Shown here piece by piece: positions 21,769-64,000 of a stretch of 64,000 bases of DNA. The stretch covers positions 15,411,501 through 15,475,500 of the forward strand of contig NC_091263.1 of assembly GCF_042477335.2 (NCBI RefSeq), written 5' to 3'. The stretch's first letter is position 1, and each line of letters starts with the position of its first letter. Made by a program: the position numbers and the translations under genes. This DNA comes from Ovis canadensis. Its lineage: Eukaryota; Chordata; Mammalia; Artiodactyla; Bovidae. The notes under the pieces were generated by a model, which saw only the letters and a program-made list of their open reading frames with translations, was not told where the DNA came from and did no database searches.

Positions 21769-23211
21769 CCCCACTGCCATGATGTCACTGTGCAGCCTGA
21801 GATAAAAACCCCATCGCTAGGATGGCTATGCTTAGTTTGGAAGACAGCTGGTGGTGTTCATCAAACATGCTAAACATTAGGGCTCTGCAGGTATTTCTAG
21901 TCTATATTGTAAATATATATCAATTGTAAACACAAAAATAATCTACATCAGTCAGATTGGTATATATAAACCAACAGAGAGCTCTGCTATTATTTTTCTT
22001 ACATTTTCAGAGTCCCATCGGCAGATGAGTGGTGTACAGCATGAAGCTGATGTTGTCTATTAGTTGTAATAGACGGTGGTTCTTTCCCACTGAATTGCCC
22101 CAGAGTCAAATGAACCTGATTCAGACAAAGAAACTAAATGTAATTGTATCCTTTTCTTATTTTATAAATATAAAAATGATTCTTCTCTTCATCAGGACAA
22201 CAACCTAGCCCAGTTCTGAAATGACATTGTGCTTTTTTACGAGAGAGACATTTCTCTTGTTTCAGTTAAATCCCTTTAAACAACAATGAAAACTGTTAAA
22301 TGTTACAACTGTTTAAACAACAATCTCGGTTTCAAATTTTGATTTTCTTGCAGTCTTTCTAAAGTAAACTATTTCCTTTAGCAGAAAAATGAGTTTTCCT
22401 AAAAATATACCTTACAAAGCTCAGTGCTCTAAAAAGTTACAAAAATAGACTTACATTTAAAAATCATGTTGGAATGTGTGTTTTATAGCACAAAAATGTG
22501 TGCCTCTGATATGGCTGATATGACTAGAGGCAAGAGATTCTATTCAGTAAGGTTTTATAGCCCCAGCAAGGAAAACAAAGGAAAAAAAAAATAATGTGCC
22601 TGTCACCAAGTAATAAATGCGGAGCAGACACTAAGGGCAACTTCAAGAACTGTCACTGAGGTGAGCAGCTCATTCCCTGTAGCAGGAGATGGGTGTTTTA
22701 AACCAACTTCTTAGAAAAGAAACTGTCTAGGGCTTTCTCAAGGCTCAGATTTGGGGTATCTGCCACTTTTGGCACGAGTTAGCTGCTGGGGGCAAGGAAT
22801 TAGAGGCTTTGGAACGGCCAGCAGCAGCCGAGGCTCCAGGCACACCAGGGATGGCAGTCATTCTGGCACTGCCGTGGGAACCTCTTCCACACACATAGTC
22901 TGATTCTGCCCTAATCGGGGGCACAGTGTTGATGCATAGGCTAGTCCAAGGGAAGGTGAGCTGAGAGATGAGGGTTCCCACTCTGGTTGTCCATTAGAGC
23001 CACACAGGGAGCCCCTGCAATTATGATTAAACTGCTCCTTTTGAGCTTACAGTCAGTCCTGATGGGCAGTGCAGGTGAGCACGGTGAGTCACCACGGCCC
23101 GACAGCCTGTCCTGCACGAGTGCAGCCCCAGGCCTCGCCTAGCGTGCCACGAGTGGGAGGCTGTCAGCCCAGGCCTGAGTCTCCCTGAAGGACATTTTCT
23201 TTACATAGCTG
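21769..23211. other. Distal 3' UTR stretch without recognised elements
   Basis: Apart from AT-rich blocks (21890-21970, 22130-22480) I see no repeat or exon. It is probably transcribed in the long EGFR mRNA form. The short open frames here have no recognisable product. Confidence 0.4.
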
Positions 23212-23340
23212 TTGCCCAAATTTGGTGCCCATCAGAATCACCAGGGGAGCTCTGAGAAGCACCTGGCCCAGGCTGCAGCTGAGACAAATTCAGAGTCTTT
23301 TTGGTTGGGACCCAGGAGACACCCAAGGGCAGTCAGCCTG
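23212..23340. repeat. MER5-like DNA transposon fossil
   Basis: The CATCAGAATCACCAGGGGAGCT core with a following CAGAGTCT segment is typical of MER5A/B short hAT elements. It is degraded. Confidence 0.5.
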
Positions 23341-23614
23341 AGAACTGCTGCCTGTCTGCCTCTGCACTTCATGGTTCATGCATGTCTGCAGTTTTGACAG
23401 GGGAAGTCTGAAGCTCAAAATTAAGAACTTTCAACAAACCTCTAAGCCTTGCCATCAACTGGAATGTAATCTGCACCCTCCACTGTGCTCCTAGTTGTAA
23501 ATCAGTGACAACCTGAACTCTGGGCAAATTTAGAGTTTGGAAGATTCATCTCTATCTTGAGGTAACAGAACTATTTTTCATAGTGTGAGACAACAGGGCC
23601 TCCTTAAAGATTCT

Positions 23615-23860
23615 GTGATAAGATGTATGTATGGCGCACTGGACAGCTGACTCTAGAACAGCCCAGGTTGGGGCCCTGACCCTCTGAGCAGTGGACTCGC
23701 CTGTAACTGTACACAGTTGGCTCTCCAGAGCTTTTGGTTCTTTAATCATGAATTCGGCTGACTGGTGCTCACGTGGCCTGTTGTGTCCTCTATTGAAGAA
23801 ATCCATGTCTAAGTGGACCCACACCGTTCAAACTCATGAGGTTCAAGGGTCAGCTATAAA
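23615..23860. repeat. Tigger-like DNA transposon fossil
   Basis: The segment ends with GTTCAAACTCATGAGGTTCAAGGGTCAGCT, resembling the terminal repeat of Tigger-class elements (CAGTTGACCCTTGAAC reversed). The internal part is much decayed. Confidence 0.45.
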
Positions 23861-24855
23861 CAGCCTCTCACTCTTACTTTCCCTGAGCTGTTTCTGAAGG
23901 ACTGGCTTGACTGGGCTGTGGGGAAATGCTCCAGGGACTGGCTGGGGAGAAAAACAGCAGACAGGCTCTCTGTGGGGCCTCAGGGCTTTGTGTCAATGAG
24001 CAGAAACCAAAGGGGTGAGGGTTAAGCTTTGAGTGGCCCCTCAGATCCCTGAGGTGTGAGAGCCCCTCTCCTGACTGTCCACGGGGCCCCCAGACCTGGA
24101 TTCAGGCTCTGCTCTCTTAGGCTCTCAAGAGTCTACGGGCCCCCTGAACCTCCCTGGACAGACACAGTGAGAAAACTGGTGGAAATACAATGTCTAAGAA
24201 AATTTAGCGAGTAGATTTTATGCCAGGAAATTGAAATACAAAAAAAAAAAAAAAAATCTTGAATCTCTCTACTATGTTACAGTAAAATATTTCAAATTAC
24301 AAAAATACTAAGCTCTTCCTGCTACAGTTGGACCAGGATGTTGTGGTGCTCCCTCCTCAACTGTCTCCTGACAAACTAGTGATAGCAGAATGTGGGTCAT
24401 TCTAACTCTCAGTGCTGGATACATATCTGGCTAAAGCACTTATGTTCTGAGGTGAATAAATAATGAGAGTGGTTTGCTGACAAGGACATAAAATTTCAGA
24501 CCCTTAGAGACATTGTTTAATCTTTTCATGAATCATTTTTGACCCCCAGTGGGGATGGACCGGAAGGGCACTTGGGAAACGTGCCAAGCCTAACCCCAGG
24601 CTTGAAGGGGCAGCGGAGGCTGTGGAGCTGCTTCAGGAGCGGCTTCTCTGGAGGACACTCTGGTGCACCTTCCAATTCTTGCTGGCTGATGTCCTAGGGG
24701 TCCTCTGACCCGACTCCACGGCCCCTCCATACCAGGCGCCCATCACCCTGTGCCCTGTGCTGTCACCGAGCTGGGCTGACAAGTCTTGCCTGGCATCGCC
24801 ATGTCATTTTCAGGTCGTCGCTAAATTGTGAATTTTGTGGAATCAGGTATTCTGA

Positions 24856-24875
24856 TTTATTTTTTTATCTTTAAT
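24856..24875 (-). promoter_or_regulatory. Candidate proximal poly(A) signals of EGFR
   Basis: On the minus strand ATTAAA (24870-24875) and AATAAA (24856-24861) lie 14 bases apart. They are about 60-75 nt downstream of the position where the human short-form EGFR mRNA has its hexamer. In this sequence the aligned human-site hexamer (about 24933-24942) reads ATATGA. Use of these sites is inferred. Confidence 0.5.
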
Positions 24876-26585
24876 ACCTATGCCAGGCTGGTTAAGTTGT
24901 TAAAGTGTGGAACATGATGAAACTGAATATAGTTCATATTTCTATTGAGACAAAGTTAAATACTTTGATAACAAAACTGTGGGGCCCTGATCCACCTGAG
25001 TCACTAAATAACTTAAAAGCTAAAGGAAAATTGTGTGTGTGTGTGGGGGGAAGTGGGGAGCTGAATAAAACCATAGGCTGAAAATACTGTCTGAAACACT
25101 TCTTGCTGGCTGAGATGGATCTTGACTAAGAGTGTTTACAACACTGTCTACAAAGAACTATGTAACATTCAGGGTTTGGGGACACAGATGAGAAAAAGCT
25201 TGTGTCGTAAGTAGCGGGTCCTCCAATTACAGGGAGTTATTTTAAGGGGGGATTGTTTTCTTCTTCCCATGTACCTGGAGATGTTATGAAGGCATTATCA
25301 TCAACTTCAAAGTCAAACTTCGTTATTTACCTGAATTTCATATGACACATAATGCTGTCTCTATTTCACCTGTGAAAAGCGCCATAATGGTGAGGCCCTC
25401 CTGCACAGCTTCCCGCGTGCCTGGACCCTGAAACTCACCAAGGGCAAGGAGGGATCTGGGCAGCTTCCCAGTGAGGAGCAAAGTGCCCTTTGAGTAAAAA
25501 TCCCTTGAAGTTAAATAATTAATTATCTTCTAGGAGTAGCCTAAACAAATTGTTTCGGGTGTGTGTCGGGGAGAGCACTGGGGGAGCTCAAAGAGTTTCA
25601 AGAGCAGCATCACATATGCAGTCTTCAGACAGACACCTGTCCCCTGACCTCCAAAGACTTAATATATTTCCTCTAAGACTCAGATTTGGGGGATTTGTTC
25701 CTTTTTTGCACTATCATTCCATCTCAATTAAAGGCAATGGTCCGAATGTCCATGAATCACATATAAGCTGACCGTGGTTACTGTTTGGCTGTACAGGGAA
25801 AGCATACTGGGTTTCAAAACTATGGAATGGAAAATAAACAAGTCTAATACTTTTAATTAGAAAACACTGGTCACCCAAAGGAGAGAAAGTACCGTGGAGA
25901 CATCTATATAAAAGTAAGTCTGAGGAAGAATTCTACTCCCTCTGTTTCTTCCTTGCTTAGGAAGAGTTCAAAGTGGCTTATTGTCTTGTACCTGCGTTGA
26001 TCTGATATAGTACCAATGTGGCTTGCTGAGGACTCAGAGGACTGGCTGGTTATTCAACTGTCTTGCAATAGAGAAGTCTCCAAGCAGAGCCAGTGGAATC
26101 ACGTGTTACCTGGAAGGCTGGTTCATGCGTCTCAGTCACAGCTGCGCCTGGGTCAACTCAGTACCACAGGTACTATGAGCAAGCTTTTTCCTTCTTAGAA
26201 AAGCTCATTAGAAGTAAAATCAGTGTCAATGAAAAAAAACCCAGATGTTCCTAAGCAATAAAACTCCTTGAACATATTTAGTATTTTTCAAATATACCTC
26301 ACTGAAAGGTGAACTTCTTCCCAAATGGACAACATTCTTTCTGGATGCCTTTTGTGGAAGCCTCACAGTTTGAACACAAAGGAATGTCCCTGCAACTTTG
26401 CAAAGTGCATCTGAGTCAGGGGCACTTCTTGGTTGAAAGGTGGGTTGATCAGGGCAAATATGGACAAACCAGTCTGTGGGTCCAAGAGATAATGTCAGCA
26501 TGGCGGTCAGGACTCAACAGCTGCCATGGCTTGGTCCTGGGGGCGGAAGGGGCTAGAAGTTTATGGCTGAGGTGGTCCTCCATGG

Positions 26586-59753
<33,168 letters not shown>

Positions 59754-62700
59754 CTGTAGGAATTGAAAGGTAAAGACACATTTCAATCATTTTATTTATC
59801 ATTTTTTCTTGGGGAGTTTTTATTAAATCATAAGGTGACATGTGTCAAATTACTTTTAAATCATTAGACTCACAATGTGTCTCAATATTGCTTAATCATT
59901 TATTTATCATGCATTTATTCATTTGTTCATTCACTAAGCAAGTAGTTTTGAGGGTCCAGTTTGTGATAGGGATTGAACAGAGTAGGCAGCTTCTGGTCTT
60001 TGTTATTGAAATGTTTTCATGTCTTACTTTTAACAGAGGTTCAGATGCCTTATAGCTGGCTCTAGAACATCCATGTGGGCAGGAGGTGGAGGGAGCTGAG
60101 ATCAGAACCATTTCCTGGACCACACTGATTAAGGTGGGGACAGACAAGTAACAATGTGCATCTCAGGGCAGGGAACTGGGGATGATGTCAGACCCAGAAA
60201 GTCAGAAACTGGCTTCACCCACTTCCACACAACTAAGATGTCATACACGAAGCATAGATAGCATTTGTCTTAACGTGTCCCCTCAGCACCTGGGTTCCCG
60301 TTCTGAGGGGTTACTACCATCTGCTATTCTGATTACAGGATGACGGACAAAAAGGCAGAAAAAGTTGGTTTTGAAGTACAGCAATATTTGTCAATGCAAG
60401 ACTGAATATTCAATAGCAAGACTGAATATTCCAGTTCAATGGAGAAGACTAACATTCTTGGCTGGAGGAAAGATGAAGAAGCCCCGTTCAGGTTATGTGA
60501 AGAGGATTTGTGCTTGTTTGATGTACACTGCCGTATGGGTCTAGTCATTTTCTATGTCATTCAAGGGCTCTCATCTCTGCACTGTACTCCTCTTGGTGTT
60601 GAGGGTCTAAGACCCCTTTTCCATGGAGTCAGACAATGTAGTCTTGGCCCTAAAAGCTTACGGAATTTCCTCCCTACACCAGACACAGGCTTCTCCTTTT
60701 CTCATAATCTGTTATCTCCTAGGAAAACCATAATCATCAAAGACAAAAAAATATCTGCTAATGGATGAACAGTATGAAAAGGCAAAAAGATATGACACTG
60801 AAGGATGAATACCCCAGGTCAGTAGGTGCCCATTATGCTATTGGAGAAGAATGGAGAAATAACACCAGAAAGAAAGAAGAGATGGAGCCAAAGCAAAACA
60901 AAACAGAAACACCCAGTTGTGGTTGTGACTGATGATGGAAGTCAAGTCCGAAGCTGTAAAGAGCAATATTGCATAGGAACCTGGAATGTTAGGTCCATGA
61001 CTCAAGGTAAATTGGAAGTGGTCAAACAGGAGATAGCAAGAGTGAACATCAACATTTTAGGAATTAGTGAACTAAAATGGACTGGAATGGGTGAATTTAA
61101 CTCAGATGACCTTTATATCTACCACTGTGGGAAAGAATCCCTTAGAAGAAATGGAATAACCCTCCCAGCCCTCCTCAACTCTTTTGCTGAAAAGAGTCCA
61201 AAATGCAGTACTTGGATGCAGCCTCAAAAATGACAGAATGATCTCTGTTCGTTTCCAAGGCAAACCATTCAATATCATGGTAATCCAAGTCTATACATTC
61301 AGCATTATACAGTAATGCTGAAGAAGCTGAAGCTAAATGGCTCTATGAAGACCTATAAGACCTTCCAGAACTAACACCCAAAAAAAGATGTCCTCTTCAT
61401 TATAGGGGACTGGAATGCAAATGTAGGAAGTCAAGAGATACCTGGAGTAACAGGCAAGTTTGCTCTTGGAGTAAAAACTGAAGCAGGGAAAAGGCTAACA
61501 GTTTTGCGAGAGAGTGCACTGGTCATAGCAAGCACTCTCCCAGGAACACATGAGACTAGACTTTATACATGGATATCACCAGAAGGTCAATACCAAAATC
61601 ACACTGATTATATTCTTTGCAGCCAAAGATGGAGAAGCTCTATACAGTCAGCAGAAACAAGACTGGGAGCTGACTGTGGCTCAGATCATGAACTCCTGAT
61701 TGCTAAATTCAGACTTAAATTGAAGAAAGTAGGGAAAACCACTAGACCATTCAGGTATGACCTAAATCAAATCGCTAACAATCATACAGTAGAAGTGACA
61801 AATAGATTTAAGGGATTAGATCTGATAGACAAGAGTACTTAAGGATAGAGGTTCGTGACATTGCACAGGAGGCAGTGATCAAGGCCATCCCCAAGAAAAA
61901 GAAATGCAACAAGGCAAACTGGTTACCTGAGGAGGCCTTAGAGAATAGTTAGAAAAGAAGAGAAGTGAAAAGCAAAGGAGTAAAGTAAAGATATATCCAT
62001 TTGAATGCAGAGTTCTAAAGAAGAGCAGGGAGAGATAAAAGCCTTCCTCAGCGATCAATGCAAAGAGGTAGAGGAAAACAATAGAGGGAAAAACTAGAGA
62101 TCTCTTCAAGAAAATTAGAGATACCAAGGGAACATTTCATGCAAAGATGGGCACAATAAAGGACAGAAATGGTATGGACCTAACAGAAGGAGAAAATATT
62201 ACAAAGAGGTGGCAAGAATACACAGAACTATACAAAAAAGATCTTCATGACCCAGATAACTTTGATGGTGTAATAACTCACCTAGACATCCTGGAATGCA
62301 AAGTCAAGTGGGCCTTAGGAAGGATCATTACGAACAAAGCTAGTGGAAGTGATGGAATTCCAGCTGAGCTATTTCAAATCCTAAAAGATGATGCTGTGAA
62401 AGTGCTGCACTCAATATGCCAGGAAATCTGGAAAACTCACAGTGGCCACAGGACTGGAAAAGGTCAGTTTTCATTCCAATCCCAAAGAAAGCCAATGGCA
62501 AAGGATGTTCTAAGTATTGCACAATTGCACTTATCTCATCCACTAGCAAAGTAATGCTCAAAATTCTCCAAGCCAGGCTTCAACATTAGGTGAACTGTGA
62601 AATTCCAGATGTTCAAGCTGGATTTAGAAAAGGCAGAGGAACAGGAGATCAAATTGCCAACATCCACTGGATCATCGAAAAAGCAAGAGAGTTCCAGAAA

Positions 62701-64000
62701 AAACATCTACTTCTGCTTTATTGAATATGCCAAAGCCTTTGACTGTGTGGATCAATCACAGATCAACAAACTGGAAAATTCTTAAACAGATGGGAATACC
62801 AGACCACCTTACCTGACTCCTGAGAGATCTGTATGCAGGTTAAGAAATAATAGTTAGAACTGGACATAGAACAACAGACAGACTGGTTCCAAATGGCGAA
62901 AGGAGTACGTCAAGGCTGTATAGTGTCACCCTGCTTATTTAACTTATATGCAGAGTACATCATGCCAAATGCCAGGTTGGATGAAGCACAAGCTGGAATC
63001 AAGATTTCTAGGAGAAATATCAAAAACCTCAGATACACAGATGACACCACCCTATGGCAGAATGTGAAGAAGAACTAAAAAGCCTCTTGATGAAAGTAAA
63101 AGATGAGAGAGAAGTTGGCTTAAAGCTCAACAATCAGAAAACGAAGATCATGGCACCCAGTTGCATATTCATGGCAGATTGATGGGGAAACAATGGAAAC
63201 AGTGAAAGACTTTATTTTCTGGGCTCTAAAATCACTGCAATGGTGACTTCAGCCATGAAATTAAAAGACACTTGCTCCTTGGAAGAAAAGCTGTGACCAA
63301 CCTAGACAGCATATTAAAAAGCAGAGACATTACCTTGCCAACAAAGGTCCATCTAGTCAAGGATATGGTTTTTCCAGTGGTCATGTATGGATGTGAGAGT
63401 TGGACTGTGAAGAAAGCTGAGTGCCGAAGAATTGATGCTTCTGAACTGTGATGTTGGAGGAGACTCTTGAGAGTCCCTTGGACTGCAAGGAGATCAAACC
63501 AGTCCAGCCTAAAGGAAATCAGTCCTGGATATTCATTTGAAGGACTGATGCTGAAGCTGAGACTCTACTACTTTGGCAATCTGATGTGAAGAACTGACTC
63601 ATTTGATAAGGCCCTGATGCTGGGAAAGATTGAAGGCAGGAGGAGAAGGGGATGACAGAGGATGAGATGGTTCAGCGGCATCACCGACTCAATGAACATG
63701 AGTTTGAGAAAGTGTCAGGAGTTGGTGATGGACAGGGAAGCCTGGTATGCTGCAGTCCATGGGGTTGCAAAGAGCTGGACACAACTGAGCGACTGAACTG
63801 AACTGAATGGATGACCACTGGTAAAGTTAAACCCTACTGAATATATCCCTCCTCGCTAGTGTTTTTATATTTTCCCATTATGCCTGTCAGTCTCCAGAAA
63901 GTAACAAAATGGGAACTCTATGCAAAGTGGTACAAACTGGAACTGCAAATTTTGGACAAGAAGCAGGTTTCATGCAGCTTCTGAAAGTGCTGCTGGGAAA
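59754..64000 (-). other. EGFR: Part of EGFR intron 15
   Basis: No exon 15 sequence (the Cys-rich domain IV segment before exon 16) can be found up to the window edge, so this is intron. It contains the BovB at 60771-63805. The stretch 59754-60770 shows no other element, apart from the repeated motif AAGACTGAATATT at 60397-60431. Confidence 0.75.
60771..63805 (+). mobile_element. BovB (RTE) LINE, 3.0 kb, dead, antisense to EGFR
   Basis: It runs from the 5' part of the BovB coding region to the ACTGAACTGAA terminus. The target-site duplication is AATGGATGAAC (60760-60770) and AATGGATGACC (63806-63816). AP-endonuclease landmarks are GTWNVRSM near 60980 and GADCGSDHEL near 61665. RT landmarks are AFDCVD near 62735 and [20 protein letters not shown] near 62900; the catalytic YADD reads YTDD here. 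Stops and frameshifts divide it into at least six pieces, so it is inactive. Confidence 0.95.

Larger units (their letters stand above)
20165..26585 (-). other. EGFR: EGFR 3' UTR (proximal part firm, distal part inferred)
   Basis: From the stop codon down to about 24900 the minus strand resembles what I remember of the human EGFR 3' UTR, for example the block around 26280-26460 and the block at 24921-24985. The stretch down to 20184 is assigned by inference. It includes a conserved-looking AT-rich block at 20200-20480 and ends at an AATAAA. After subtracting the 0.4-kb BovB insert, its length is about 6.0 kb, close to the long human 3' UTR as I recall it. A MER5-like fossil (21648-21768), another (23212-23340), a Tigger-like fossil (23615-23860) and A-runs (22582, 24240) lie inside. 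Confidence 0.7.

Noticed and set aside
59754-64000. EGFR exon 15
   Set aside because: No segment encoding the Cys-rich domain IV part preceding exon 16 is present; the coding-like signal at 60.8-63.8 kb is BovB.

Overview
This window is nuclear genomic DNA from a ruminant, most likely a bovid such as cattle, sheep or goat. The evidence is the density of BovB (RTE-class) LINE copies, Bov-tA and BOV-A2 SINEs and CHR-type SINEs, all of which are ruminant or cetartiodactyl repeats. They sit beside older mammalian repeats (L1, L2, MIR, MER2, hAT-Charlie, MER5, MLT1). I cannot separate the bovid species from this sequence alone.

Only one protein-coding gene is recognisable: EGFR, the epidermal growth factor receptor tyrosine kinase, on the minus strand. 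Thirteen coding exons (human exons 16-28) can be placed to the base with GT/AG junctions and a reading frame continuous to the stop codon at 26586-26588. Twelve of the thirteen have the human exon length. From high to low coordinate they encode the end of extracellular domain IV (exon 16), the transmembrane helix and juxtamembrane segment (17), the kinase domain (18-24) and the phosphotyrosine-bearing C-terminal tail (25-28). Exons 1-15, the promoter and the ligand-binding domains lie beyond the right edge. A 3' UTR of about 6.4 kb probably runs from 26585 down to about 20165, with a proximal poly(A) region near 24850 and a distal site near 20184.

Layout. 1-20160: gene-free DNA downstream of EGFR, built from L1, BovB, SINE and MLT1 insertions, several nested with readable target-site duplications; 17.4-20.1 kb is largely repeat-poor. 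20165-26585: EGFR 3' UTR, carrying a BovB fragment at 20.8-21.2 kb and DNA-transposon fossils. 26586-59753: EGFR exons 28 to 16 with their introns. Intron 20 (13.5 kb) contains a truncated L1, a MER2 element and a near-full-length BovB; intron 27 is almost half CT/CA microsatellite. 59754-64000: part of intron 15 with a 3.0 kb BovB in the opposite orientation.

I found no undescribed gene system, RNA gene or CRISPR array. The observations most worth a second look are the overlapping poly(A) hexamers on both strands at the presumed distal end of EGFR, the BovB piece within its 3' UTR, the apparent loss of the proximal poly(A) hexamer, two large inverted BovB copies flanking exons 16-20, and an internally deleted BovB that keeps a 530-codon open frame. 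Comparisons with human or mouse EGFR are from memory and are marked as such.
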